64,000 bases of DNA, from positions 1,488,001 to 1,552,000 of the forward strand of contig CAXXFH010000004.1 in assembly GCA_963677085.2 (NCBI GenBank). The letters run 5' to 3'. This document shows, piece by piece, positions 27,861 through 36,839 of this stretch. Position 1 is the stretch's first letter. Each line of letters opens with the position of its first letter. Below the pieces are notes generated by a model. It had not been told where the DNA came from. It was given only the letters and a program-made list of their open reading frames with translations, and searched no databases. Made by a program: the position numbers and the translations under genes. Origin of the DNA: G963677085 sp963677085 (GTDB lineage: Bacteria; Planctomycetota; Planctomycetia; Pirellulales; Thermoguttaceae).

Positions 27861-30005
27861 CTACTGCGGTTTCCGCAGCATGATACGGCTGTCGGCCACC
27901 GAGCAACCTTCGCCCTTGGGATGGACGATCAGCGGGTTGATGTCCAGCTCGGAGATTTCCGGATGGTTGCAGACCATCTGCGAAAGCCGCAACAGGGTGT
28001 CGACGATGGACGGAACGTCGGCCGGCGGGGTTCCGCGGAAGCCGTCGAGCACCTCAAACGAACGGATCGCCCGAACCATGCGCTCGGCCGAAATCTTCCA
28101 CATCGGAGCCAGGCGGAATGACACGTCCTTGAGCACCTCGACCAGCGTACCACCAAGACCGAACATCATCAGCGGACCAAAGCGTTCGTCGCGGCTGGCA
28201 CCCAAAATCACTTCCACGCCCTTGCCAGCCATCTGCTCGACCAACACGCCTTCGACGTTGGCGTCCGGCACGACCTTGGCCACGTTGTCGAGAATTCTCT
28301 GGTAACCCTCGCGGGCAGCCTCGGGACCGGCGATGTTCAGCAGCACGCCGCCGGCATCGAACTTATGGATCACGTCGGCCGACATGATCTTCATCACCAC
28401 CGGACGCCCAATGGCCTCGGCAATCTGGGCCGCTTCGTCGGCGTTTTCGGCCATCCCGCTCTTCAACAGCGGCAGCCCATAGCACTCGAACAACGGGCGG
28501 CATTCGGCCTGGGTCAGATAACGCGAGGGATGATCGTTGATCAATTGCGTGATGAGCTTTTTGGCACGCTCCACGTCGAGATTGTCGAACTCGGCCATCT
28601 CGCGACGGGGAATTTCGTGCAACGCAATCAGCCGAGCGGCCGCGGCCAAGCTCTTCACCGCGTCTTCCGGGAAGGCGTAGTTGGGGATGCCAGCCTGCTG
28701 CAGAATGGCCACGCCGGGAGCCACGTCGGCCGCGCCCATGAAGGCCGTCGCCACGGGCTTCTTGATGTCGTGGATACACTCGGGCACCACGGCGGCCGTC
28801 TCTTCGATGTCGGTCATCGATTGCGGCGTGAGAATCACCAAACCCATGTCCACATTGGGATCTTCCAGCACCGTGCGAACGGCCGCCTTGTAGCGGTCGG
28901 ATCGGGCGTCTCCGATCACGTCGATCGGGTTGCGCAACGATGCGGTCGCCGGCAGCGAAAGCTTCAGCCGCTCTTTGGTATCGTCGGTCAATTCAGAAAG
29001 TTTCAGACCGTGACGCACGGCGGCGTCGGTCGCCATGATGCCGGGGCCTCCGGCGTTGGTGATGATCGCCACACGGCAACCCCGCGGCAACGGCTGCGTG
29101 GTGTAGAGTTGAGCGTAGTCAAACAGCTCGGCAATCGTGTCGACCCGTTGCACACCGCTTTGGATCAGCAGGGCGTCGTAAACCGAATCGGAACCGGCCA
29201 GCGAACCGGTATGGCTGCTGACGGCCTTGGCACCCTCGGCCGAACGGCCCGACTTCAGGCACAACATCGGCTTGCCCGTCTCCCAGAAAATCTGGCCGAC
29301 CTTCTCAATGAATCGCCGCCCGTTGGTAACGTCTTCGAGGTACATGGCGATCACGTCGGTCTTCGGGTCGTGGGCCAGGTACTCGAGCAGGTCGATTTCG
29401 TCGACGTCGGCCTTGTTGCCGAAGCTGACGAACTTGCTGAATCCCATCTTCCGCTCGGCGGCGTAGCTGAGAACCGACGTACACAAAGCACCGCTTTGCG
29501 AGAGAAACGCCAGATTGCCCGCGGCGGGCATCGAACGGCCAAAGGCCGCGTTCATGCTCACGATCGGGTCGGTGTTGATCACGCCCAAGCAGTTGGGACC
29601 AATCAGCGGCATGCCGACTTCGCGAACGCGGGCACACAGGGCCTTTTCCAGCTCCAGCCCTTCGGCTCCCGTCTCCTTGAAGCCGGCCGAAATCACTACG
29701 ACACCCTTCACGCCCTTGTCGGCCAACTGGTCGATCACCTTCAGGGCGACTCGGGAGGGAACGATCACCACGGCCAGATCGACCGGCCCAGGGATTTCCG
29801 CCGCACTCGGATAGGCGTGTACGCCCAGGATGTGCGAACGCTTGGGGTTGACCGGATAGACCGAACCCTTGTAGCCGGAAAACAGCAGGTTGCGGAAAAT
29901 GTCGTTTCCAACCGTGCCGGGCGTGTTCGAGGCGCCAACCACGGCGATCGATTCGGGATAAAAGATGGGCTTCAACTTGGCAACCAGTTGCTCATGGTCC
30001 GACAT
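27861..30005 (-). CDS. ADP-forming acyl-CoA (acetate-CoA) synthetase, alpha-beta fusion
   Basis: 714 residues. The N-terminal part (about 1-460) is the CoA-binding/ligase module: IAVVGASNTPGTVGNDIF, GPNCLGVIN, FLSQSGALCTS and the phospho-histidine loop SSHTGSLAGSD with H265. The rest (about 480-714) is an ATP-grasp module with VMKIMSADVIHKFDAGGVLL, GVLVEQMAGKGVEVILGASR and the end LDINPLIVHPKG. The enzyme interconverts acyl-CoA + ADP + Pi and acid + CoA + ATP, either saving energy from acyl-CoA or activating acids. Its length and order match fused Acd proteins. It has its own terminator and stands alone. Confidence 0.93.
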   Translation of the reverse strand: MSDHEQLVAKLKPIFYPESIAVVGASNTPGTVGNDIFRNLLFSGYKGSVYPVNPKRSHILGVHAYPSAAEIPGPVDLAVVIVPSRVALKVIDQLADKGVKGVVVISAGFKETGAEGLELEKALCARVREVGMPLIGPNCLGVINTDPIVSMNAAFGRSMPAAGNLAFLSQSGALCTSVLSYAAERKMGFSKFVSFGNKADVDEIDLLEYLAHDPKTDVIAMYLEDVTNGRRFIEKVGQIFWETGKPMLCLKSGRSAEGAKAVSSHTGSLAGSDSVYDALLIQSGVQRVDTIAELFDYAQLYTTQPLPRGCRVAIITNAGGPGIMATDAAVRHGLKLSELTDDTKERLKLSLPATASLRNPIDVIGDARSDRYKAAVRTVLEDPNVDMGLVILTPQSMTDIEETAAVVPECIHDIKKPVATAFMGAADVAPGVAILQQAGIPNYAFPEDAVKSLAAAARLIALHEIPRREMAEFDNLDVERAKKLITQLINDHPSRYLTQAECRPLFECYGLPLLKSGMAENADEAAQIAEAIGRPVVMKIMSADVIHKFDAGGVLLNIAGPEAAREGYQRILDNVAKVVPDANVEGVLVEQMAGKGVEVILGASRDERFGPLMMFGLGGTLVEVLKDVSFRLAPMWKISAERMVRAIRSFEVLDGFRGTPPADVPSIVDTLLRLSQMVCNHPEISELDINPLIVHPKGEGCSVADSRIMLRKPQ

Positions 30006-30225
30006 CGCGGATTCTCCTTGGATTCATAATGCGGCCAACACCGCAGTCAAACAGCAAAGTTCCGTATAATCGTGAAATCGTTCACGTGGATAGGCTTCGG
30101 TGGTAACGACCGGGTCTCGCCGAAATGGGCAGCGAGTGGCGGAGTCTCGTAGCTCGCCCCGCCAACAAAGTGAGTCGACCTCCTACAAGCAGCAATCACT
30201 GGACATTCGCGCTTCGCCAAACCTA

Positions 30226-30325
30226 TTGATGCTTGCATTGAAAATGATCCGCTTCGGAAAGCCGAGCGTCTGGAAACCCAGGCTCCCGTTGGTCGCCTTC
30301 CGTTCATTAGCTATGCAAGCGTCAA
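30226..30325 (+). repeat. Dispersed repeat R1, copy B (best-formed)
   Basis: About 100 bp. The ends are an inverted repeat matching at 14 of 15 bases when one extra base each side is counted (TATTGATGCTTGCAT against the complement of ATGCAAGCGTCAATA). The core is CCCAGGCTCCCGTTGGTCGC followed by CTTCCGTTCATTAG. It is used here as the reference copy. Confidence 0.85.
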
Positions 30326-30333
30326 TAAAACCA

Positions 30334-30359
30334 CCCACGCTTGCGTGGGCATGGCACCC
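30334..30359. repeat. Palindromic repeat R2, copy a
   Basis: CCCACGC-TT-GCGTGGG (30334-30349) continuing into CATGGCACCC. It starts nine bases after R1 copy B. The same word CGTGGGCATGGCACCC recurs near 40.7 and 47.8 kb. Confidence 0.7.
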
Positions 30360-30694
30360 GACCTGTAATCTCGAACAGGGATCGACCACCGAAAAGGTCC
30401 ACCAACACGTCGTGTCCGCGGCCCAAAAAACCATCGTGCCAAATGCCTGCTACTTGCCCCTCTTCGTAAATCCTTGAGATTGTGGTTTCTACGGTTGTTT
30501 GTCAAGGCGTCAACGGGCGAGATTTTTTGGAAAAACAAACCTTGCATGGCGCCCGTCGGCAGAAGCTGTACAACAATGCGTTTCGCGAATCGTCCGGGGG
30601 CCCGCCACACGATTTTTTGCGCGACAAATCCGTCGTTTTGCGGCCATCCGCCCCACTCACGCTAGCCTTACGCGTTACCATTTCTGATACAACC

Positions 30695-30791
30695 ACACAG
30701 GACGGCCAGGGCCACCAACCAAGCCGGTGCTGCCGCACCCTATTTCAAAACCCGCTCCCGCTGGTCGCTGATTTTTGAAAAACCAACGATC
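30695..30791 (-). repeat. Repeat R3, copy a (inverted relative to copy b)
   Basis: About 97 bp whose complement matches 31350-31446: both read AGCGACC, GGGAGCGGGTT, GGGTGCGGCAGCACCGG, TTGGTTGG and CCCTGTGT in order. It directly abuts R1 copy C. Confidence 0.75.
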
Positions 30792-30900
30792 CTTATTGAT
30801 ATCTGCATTAATAATGATCGCTTCAGAAAGCCGAACGCCTGAAAATCCAGGCTCCTGTTGGTCGCCTTCCCGCTCATTGGCTGTGCAGACCTCAATAAGG
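30791..30900 (+). repeat. Dispersed repeat R1, copy C
   Basis: About 110 bp with ends CCTTATTGATATCTGCA and the complement-like TGCAGACCTCAATAAGG. The middle shares GAAAGCCGA-CGCCTG and GGCTCCTGTTGGTCGCCTTC with copy B. Confidence 0.85.
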
Positions 30901-31349
30901 TTAGTCGAACCGGATTTGCCGCAGAGACCAAACCCCGGGGCAGTTTGGCTGCCTAGGGTATCCGACGCCACCCAACGTCAGCACGGTAATGCGATGCTAA
31001 CAAACGGGGGTTTTCGGCCGATTCAGAGCCCGCCCAGAAAGTCTGCGCCCTCGACAAAGATGCTTCAGCGCGTTGCGATGAGAACCCGGCATACGGATAT
31101 GTAGCCCATAGGCGACGATGTGCAAACCAATCGGGTACAGTGACACCGGTTTGGAGGATAACCCGGCCGTTCTGCAAAGGTTTGCTTCTCAGAAAGACGA
31201 ACGCACCATAAACTGGCAGTAACCCCATCTGCTATTGAACTGCCGCGTCAGAAAAAAAAGAGGACAAAAACGGGACTGAAACGGTTTGGCCGAGAACGCG
31301 AGCCCTTCGCCGCGCGACGGCTGTTCAGTCTGTGCCACTAACCTCAAAG

Positions 31350-31446
31350 ATCGTTAAGTTTTTCACGAAGATTAGCGACCGACGGGAGCGGGTTCCTGGC
31401 TGGGTGCGGCAGCACCGGTTTGGTTGGCGGCCCTGCCGCCCTGTGT
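31350..31446 (+). repeat. Repeat R3, copy b
   Basis: The plus-oriented copy of R3, containing GGGTGCGGCAGCACCGGTTT and GGCGGCCCTGCCG. With copy a it forms an inverted pair about 560 bp apart. Confidence 0.75.
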
Positions 31447-31573
31447 AATTTGGTGACCGTTCACGATGATTCGTTTTTGAGTTGACATCTGACCGCTTCA
31501 CGCAGAATTTTCTCGCGTTCATCGTCCATGGCGAATGTGCCTTGGCACGTTTCCCAATGACGTTTTTCTTCCT

Positions 31574-33859
31574 ATGACACCACTCGCCCAACGCATTACC
31601 GAATGGCTGATCCGCTGGCGGACGATCTTGCTGTTACTTGGGCTGGTGATCGCGGCCGCCGCCTGGTTTCCCACTCGCCGCCTAGCGTTCGATCGGTCGA
31701 TCGTCACGCTGTTTGCCGACGACGACCCGTTGTTGGCCCCCTACCGCAAGTTGAAACACACGTTCGGCGGCAACGAACTGTTGATGGCCGTCTACCGCGA
31801 CGATGAGTTGTTTCATCCCGACGGACGGGGTATCGTTCGGCTTGCACAACTTAGCGAACGGATCGAAGCCGTCGACGGTATCAGCGGAATCATCAGCATC
31901 GCACAGCCCTTGGGCCCGGCCATCGTCGACACGAACGATCCCCTGGCCGGCCGACTCCGCCAACTCTTCGAGGGCTATACCCATAGTGCCAACGGCACGA
32001 TTGCCGCCATCGTTTGCGTACTTCAGCCGCCGGCCGAAAGCGGCGTATCGCGCCGCGAGATTGTCGACCGCCTGCGCGAGATTGTCGGCCCCCTGCCCTC
32101 GGGCATGTTGGCCGGCGAACCGGTGATGGTCGTCGATGGATTGCGTTACGTCGAGGAAGACGGCCGCCGGCTCGCCTGGACTTCGACTGTGTTGCTGGCA
32201 ATCACCATTTTCGTCTGCTTCCGCAGCCTGCGTTGGGTGCTGATCCCCTTGGCGGTCGTGCAACTTACGGTAATGACGACCGAAGCCTCGATGGCGCTCG
32301 CTGGCCTTCGGCTGACGATGATTAGTTCGATGCTTCGGGCGATCCTTACCGTGGTGGCTATCGCCACGGTGATTCACGTGATCGTGCGATTCCGCGACGC
32401 CCGATCCAAGGGTCTGTCACCCCGGCTGGCGCTGCTCGAGGCCGGCACCCTGTTGGCCGTTCCCATCTTCTGGGCCTGCACGACCGACGCCGTGGGGTTT
32501 GCCTCGCTTCTGGCTGCCCGAGTGGAACCGGTCCAACAGTTCGGCCTGATGATGGCCGCCGGCTCGTTGCTCGTCATCGTGAGCACCGCATTGCTTGTGC
32601 CGGGGCTGACCCTCTGGGGTCGACACCCCATCGATCCCGGCCGTGCGTGGGACGAACGAATGCTCGACCGCAGCCTGCCGGCCTTGGCCGGTTGGGTACA
32701 GCGTCATCGCAGGCCGATCCTGATCGGCTCGTTTTGCGTGTGCACGCTGGCGGCGCTTGGGACGTATCGCTTGGAAGTGGAAACCGACTTCACACGGAAT
32801 TTTCGCCGAGGCAGCCCGGTGGTTACGTCGTACCAGTTCGTCGAGACCCAGTTGGGCGGCGCCGGTATGTGGGACATAATCGTGCCGGCCCCGGAAACAC
32901 TCACCTGGGATTACTTGCGGCGCATTCGGACCATGGAAAGCCGGCTGCAAAACGAGGTGCTCGTGCCGGGGCCCGACGGCAAACCCCAGCCCGGGTTGAC
33001 CAAAGTGCTCAGCCTGGCCGACGCCGCCGTGGCCGGATCGACGCGCAATCCCGAGACCATTGGGCTGGCCCCGGTTCGCAATTCGTTGGTTCGCGCCGGC
33101 GAAAAACTTCTCCGCGTCAGGATGACCGCACTAATCAACGCCCTTTATGGTGAAGATCCCACGCAGCCGGGCAAATACTACTTGCGAGTCATGCTTCGCG
33201 CAAAGGAACGTCAACCGGCCGCGCAGAAACGCGCGATCATCCGCCAGGTCGAGCAGATCTGCCGTGAAGAGTTTCCGCCAAGCGAAAACCAGCCGGGAGC
33301 CGAGGTCACCGGATTCTTCGTCCTGCTGACGAACCTAGTCGACAGCGTCACGGCCGACCAATGGCGCACGTTCGCCGTGGCCTTGTTGGGGATCGGCATC
33401 ATGATGCTTTTCGCGTTGCGCAGCCCACGGCTGGCACTGATCGCCCTGGTCCCCAACGCGGCGCCCATTCTGGTAGTCACCGGCCTGATGGGCTGGCTGG
33501 GGTTGAAGATCAACATGGGAGCGGCAATGATCGCGGCCGTCTCGCTGGGGTTGTCCATCGATTCGTCGATCCATTACCTGACCACGTTCCGCCGTGCATA
33601 CGCCCAAGGTGGCTCGGTACCCGAAGCCCTGGCGGCCGCGCATCGCACGACGGGCCGTGCGCTGATCTTCGCTTCGCTCGCCCTGATCGTGGGCTTCAGC
33701 GTGCTATGCACCAGCTACTTCGTGCCGACGATCTATTTCGGTGTACTGGTCAGCCTGGCCATGCTCGGAGGACTTGCCGGAAATCTCGTCGTGTTACCAC
33801 TGTTGATCTCGACCTTTGTGGCGGAGGATCCGTTGCAGGAAGGCGCACATGGTCGCTGA
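31574..33859 (+). CDS. MMPL/RND-superfamily exporter
   Basis: About 761 residues in the MMPL layout: one membrane segment near the N-terminus (ILLLLGLVIAAAAWFP), a periplasmic loop, five clustered segments, then the same again. Landmarks are TLFADDDPLLAPY after the first segment, the long cytosolic loop ending GWVQRHRRPILIGS, and NMGAAMIAAVSLGLSIDSSI in the second membrane bundle. Such proteins export lipids, hopanoids or similar hydrophobic molecules using the proton gradient. ATG 31574 (MTPLAQRITEWLI) is chosen; the frame reaches back to 31535. The stop codon lies inside the palindrome at 33850-33867. The substrate cannot be told from sequence. Confidence 0.85.
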   Translation: MTPLAQRITEWLIRWRTILLLLGLVIAAAAWFPTRRLAFDRSIVTLFADDDPLLAPYRKLKHTFGGNELLMAVYRDDELFHPDGRGIVRLAQLSERIEAVDGISGIISIAQPLGPAIVDTNDPLAGRLRQLFEGYTHSANGTIAAIVCVLQPPAESGVSRREIVDRLREIVGPLPSGMLAGEPVMVVDGLRYVEEDGRRLAWTSTVLLAITIFVCFRSLRWVLIPLAVVQLTVMTTEASMALAGLRLTMISSMLRAILTVVAIATVIHVIVRFRDARSKGLSPRLALLEAGTLLAVPIFWACTTDAVGFASLLAARVEPVQQFGLMMAAGSLLVIVSTALLVPGLTLWGRHPIDPGRAWDERMLDRSLPALAGWVQRHRRPILIGSFCVCTLAALGTYRLEVETDFTRNFRRGSPVVTSYQFVETQLGGAGMWDIIVPAPETLTWDYLRRIRTMESRLQNEVLVPGPDGKPQPGLTKVLSLADAAVAGSTRNPETIGLAPVRNSLVRAGEKLLRVRMTALINALYGEDPTQPGKYYLRVMLRAKERQPAAQKRAIIRQVEQICREEFPPSENQPGAEVTGFFVLLTNLVDSVTADQWRTFAVALLGIGIMMLFALRSPRLALIALVPNAAPILVVTGLMGWLGLKINMGAAMIAAVSLGLSIDSSIHYLTTFRRAYAQGGSVPEALAAAHRTTGRALIFASLALIVGFSVLCTSYFVPTIYFGVLVSLAMLGGLAGNLVVLPLLISTFVAEDPLQEGAHGR

Positions 33860-33867
33860 AGCGACCA
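33850..33867. repeat. Palindrome TGGTCGCTGAAGCGACCA over the MMPL stop codon
   Basis: An 18-bp palindrome whose central TGA is the stop codon of the upstream gene. A near-identical palindrome lies at 35575-35592, so the two bracket the membrane-protein gene between. Confidence 0.75.
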
Positions 33868-33975
33868 CGCCTCTCGTCGTTCATCCCTTCTCATCCCTCG
33901 CCTCTCACCCCTCGCCTCGGTTGTCGCTTCCGAGACGACAACGTATACTCCACTACAGGGGTACACCCAGGGAGA

Positions 33976-34052
33976 CCTTTATTGCGTCCTGCATTGCTTG
34001 TGGAACGAGGGCGACCAACGGGAGCCCGGTTTTCCGGGCCAGAACGCAATGA
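33976..34052 (-). repeat. Dispersed repeat R1, copy D (short)
   Basis: Opposite orientation to copies A-C. It has the core GGCGACCAACGGGAGCCCGG and the end CCTTTATTGCGTCCTGCAT; the other half is shortened. It finishes about 30 bp before the start codon at 34083 and so probably lies in that gene's 5' leader. Confidence 0.7.
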
Positions 34053-34082
34053 AGTGTTCCACAATCAACCCAGGAACCAATA

Positions 34083-35501
34083 ATGTCGTCTGGTTTTCAG
34101 AACGATTCACAGCAACCGCAGCCGGAACCGACCCAGTCGGAATCGGCGTCCGCAGAATCAGTGCAGGCGCCCGACACGAAGAATCCGCCGGCGGCGGCTA
34201 AGACCTCGTCGGCCGACGTCTCGGAATTGGGCAACGTGGCGGCAATTCGTCAGTTGGCCAAGAAGAAACGGCCCTGGGGAAAGATCATCCTCGTTGTCGG
34301 CCTGTTGGCCCTGGCTGGTGCTATTACACTAATCGTCAACCAACACGACCCTCATGATCCGTCCTCCCAAATGGATAAGATCGACGGGGGCCTCGCGCTG
34401 ATTGGTCCCTCGGGCAGGCTTGCCGTTCCTGACCAAGAGAAACAGGACGAAGCGACTTCGCAGATTGCCAAAGAGTACGCTGATTTGTCGATCGACGCCG
34501 CGTTGGACGCCCTACGGACCGAAGACCTCACCACGGCCGAGAAATACGCGTTGCTCGACCGCGCCCGCCAACAGGCCCTGGCCAATCGCGACATCGCTCG
34601 GGCGTTGAATGTCGTCGACGAGATGGCCCAGCAGTTCGAAATCGACCTCATGCCGGAGAAGGCCGAGGTCGTCGTCCAACTGCTTACCACGGCCGAAACG
34701 CCGCGAGAATACCAACAGTTGGGCAGGCACGCTTATCGGCTATTGGACGAAGCGGTCGTGTTCGGCGAGGTTGAAGCGGCGCAACGTTTGGCCGCGGTTG
34801 CCACGCAGTGCGCGCAACACACGGACGATTCTGCCCTAACGCGCAACGTGGAGATCGCCTTGCTGAAGGCCGAAGAACAGGCCTCGGTAACCAGCCCTCA
34901 ACAACAGATCGAGTTGGGTGACCGTTGGTGGCGAGTTTCGGAAACGGCCGACAAATTCAACCGCCGGCAATTTCGCAGCCGCGCTGCCGGGTGGTATCGC
35001 AAGGCCGTAACCTTGCTCCGAGACGACGAAAAACAGCGTGTCGAACAGCGTCTGGCCGAGGCATTTATCGAGTCGGCCCCCACGGCCATGTTCCTGGCCG
35101 ACATGGAACTGCACGAGGTCGACGTGAATCTACCCTCGAACCACACCGTTCGTTCACCGGCGCGGGTGAAGGGAAGTCGCGTGGAGCATGGGCTGTTTGC
35201 GCCGCCCAAGTCGTTCCTCTCCTCGCACCTGGGCTATCGACTACACAAGGTGTTCGAGAAGTTCCGCGGCGAAGCGGCATTGTGCGACGGCAAACGCGAA
35301 GGCACGGCCAATCCGTTGACGTTTCGCATCGTGGGCGACGGCCGCCTGCTTTGGACGTCGCGTCCCTTGCAACAGGGCGGCGAGTCTCAAGCCTTTGAGC
35401 TCGACGTGAAGGGAATCGACAAATTGGAACTCTTCGTCGACTGCCCCGGCTACGCCACTTCGGCCTACGCCATCTGGGTCGATCCGGTAGTAGTGCAGTA
35501 A
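34083..35501 (+). CDS. Single-pass membrane protein of unknown function
   Basis: 472 residues. A polar, disordered N-terminal tail (residues 1-64, rich in Q, S, P, A) is followed by one membrane segment (about 66-86, GKIILVVGLLALAGAITLIV). A long alpha-helical region with TPR-like or coiled-coil pattern (about 115-330; LSIDAALDALRTEDLTTAEK, ALLDRARQQALANRDIARAL) comes next, and a C-terminal beta-rich domain (about 340-472) ends FELDVKGIDKLELFVDCPGY. That last part resembles NPCBM/carbohydrate-binding-like folds, a weak impression. The layout places the large part outside the cytosol. No family recognised. Confidence 0.7.
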   Translation: MSSGFQNDSQQPQPEPTQSESASAESVQAPDTKNPPAAAKTSSADVSELGNVAAIRQLAKKKRPWGKIILVVGLLALAGAITLIVNQHDPHDPSSQMDKIDGGLALIGPSGRLAVPDQEKQDEATSQIAKEYADLSIDAALDALRTEDLTTAEKYALLDRARQQALANRDIARALNVVDEMAQQFEIDLMPEKAEVVVQLLTTAETPREYQQLGRHAYRLLDEAVVFGEVEAAQRLAAVATQCAQHTDDSALTRNVEIALLKAEEQASVTSPQQQIELGDRWWRVSETADKFNRRQFRSRAAGWYRKAVTLLRDDEKQRVEQRLAEAFIESAPTAMFLADMELHEVDVNLPSNHTVRSPARVKGSRVEHGLFAPPKSFLSSHLGYRLHKVFEKFRGEAALCDGKREGTANPLTFRIVGDGRLLWTSRPLQQGGESQAFELDVKGIDKLELFVDCPGYATSAYAIWVDPVVVQ

Positions 35502-35574
35502 GGATAAGGAACGCGAGGCGAGAGGCAAACGATACGCGACGAGTGCCAAACGACGCGAAACCCGTAGCGAGGCT

Positions 35575-35592
35575 TGGTCGCTTCAGCGACCA
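35575..35592. repeat. Palindrome TGGTCGCTTCAGCGACCA at the wecB start
   Basis: An 18-bp palindrome, differing from the one at 33850-33867 only in the central two bases. Its last A is the first base of the preferred ATG of the epimerase gene. Confidence 0.75.
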
Positions 35593-36839
35593 TGAACCGA
35601 CCCAACCTGAATCCCCCCGCAACCCTTGCAGAAATCACCAACGCCCGCTTCCGAGGACCTTACGTGACACGGTCGTCCCCGCCCCGGATTTCGTTCGTCT
35701 TCGGCACGCGGCCCGAGGCCATCAAGCTTTGCCCGTTGGTTCGTGCCGCGCGCAACGACGATCGCCTGGACGTACACGTCTGTGTCACCGGCCAGCACCG
35801 CGAAATGCTCGCTCAGGTGCTCGATGCCTTTCAAGTAACGCCCGATGTCGACTTGAACCTCATGCAACCCGAACAGTCGCTTGCATCGTTCACCGCTCGG
35901 GCGATTCAGGCTGTGGACAGTTACCTCGACATCGCGCAGCCCCAACTGGTGATCGTCCAGGGCGACACGACGACGACGTTCTGCGCCGCGTTGTCCGCGT
36001 TTTACCATCGCACGCCCGTCGCCCATGTGGAAGCGGGCCTGCGAACGGGCGATCGATGGGCACCGTTTCCTGAGGAAATCAATCGCCAATTGACCACGCG
36101 GCTCGTCGATCTGCATTTCGCTCCCACCCAACAAGCCCGGCAAAACCTGCTCGACGAAGGCGTAGCGGAAACCCGGATTCACGTGACGGGCAACACGGCG
36201 ATCGATGCCTTGCAGTTTGCGCAACAACAAATCCAGGCGTCTCCCCCCATGATTGCCGGGCTACCGTCGTGCTTGCAGCCCGTCGAGCGGCTCGATTATG
36301 CCGCGGCGCCGCGGATCGTGCTGATTACAGGCCATCGTCGAGAGAACTTCGGCCCGGGCTTGCAGCGCGTTTGCCAGGCCATCGCTCACCTGGCACGCCA
36401 ATTCCCCGACGTCCACTTCGTCTACCCGGTCCACCTCAATCCGGCCGTTCGCCAACCCGTCTTCCGTGCGTTGGGCAGCGGGGAAAACGTCCACCTCATC
36501 GAACCGCTCCCCTACTTCCCGTTTATTGCGTTGCTGTCATCGGCCACGCTCGTAGTCACCGACTCCGGCGGTATTCAGGAAGAAGCGCCCGCGCTGGGCA
36601 AGCCGGTGCTCGTGTTGCGTGAAACGACGGAGCGGCCCGAAGGCATTCAACAAGCCACGGCCCAACTGGTCGGCACGCAAGCAGAGCAGATTACAGAGCG
36701 TGTGGGTCAACTTCTCACCGACCCGGCCGCGTACGCCGCGATGGCTCGAAGTGTCATGCCGTATGGCGACGGACAAGCCAGTCGGCGCATTCTCGGCGAA
36801 CTGGCACGTTACCTTCAGATACCGCCTGTCCATAACTGA
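35592..36839 (+). CDS. wecB: UDP-N-acetylglucosamine 2-epimerase (non-hydrolysing)
   Basis: 415 residues, slightly longer than the ~375 of E. coli because of about 30 extra N-terminal residues. It interconverts UDP-GlcNAc and UDP-ManNAc. Motifs in order: FVFGTRPEAIKLCPLV, VTGQHREML, VQGDTTTTFCAALSAF, HVEAGLRTGDRWAPFPEEIN, HVTGNTAIDAL, TGHRRENFGPG and TDSGGIQEEAPALGKPVLVL. The start at 35592 is inside a palindrome and lacks a clear ribosome site; an ATG or GTG further in, before SSPPRISFVFGTRP, is possible. It is about 18 kb from the polysaccharide locus but would supply that pathway with ManNAc-type sugars. Confidence 0.93.
   Translation: MNRPNLNPPATLAEITNARFRGPYVTRSSPPRISFVFGTRPEAIKLCPLVRAARNDDRLDVHVCVTGQHREMLAQVLDAFQVTPDVDLNLMQPEQSLASFTARAIQAVDSYLDIAQPQLVIVQGDTTTTFCAALSAFYHRTPVAHVEAGLRTGDRWAPFPEEINRQLTTRLVDLHFAPTQQARQNLLDEGVAETRIHVTGNTAIDALQFAQQQIQASPPMIAGLPSCLQPVERLDYAAAPRIVLITGHRRENFGPGLQRVCQAIAHLARQFPDVHFVYPVHLNPAVRQPVFRALGSGENVHLIEPLPYFPFIALLSSATLVVTDSGGIQEEAPALGKPVLVLRETTERPEGIQQATAQLVGTQAEQITERVGQLLTDPAAYAAMARSVMPYGDGQASRRILGELARYLQIPPVHN

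Larger units (their letters stand above)
30006..31573. other. 1.57 kb gene-free, repeat-rich intergenic region
   Basis: Between two divergently transcribed genes there is no believable coding frame. The stretch contains two copies of repeat R1, one R2 palindrome and an inverted pair of repeat R3, listed separately. The minus-strand promoter of the acyl-CoA synthetase and the plus-strand promoter of the MMPL-type gene must also be here. A small RNA cannot be excluded. Confidence 0.6.

Noticed and set aside
28365..30029. Plus-strand open frame of 554 codons
   Set aside because: It is antisense to the acyl-CoA synthetase over its whole length; the minus strand has clear family motifs.
30006..31573. 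CRISPR array in the repeat-rich intergenic region
   Set aside because: The repeats are long, diverged, differently oriented and unevenly spaced, and no cas gene is present.
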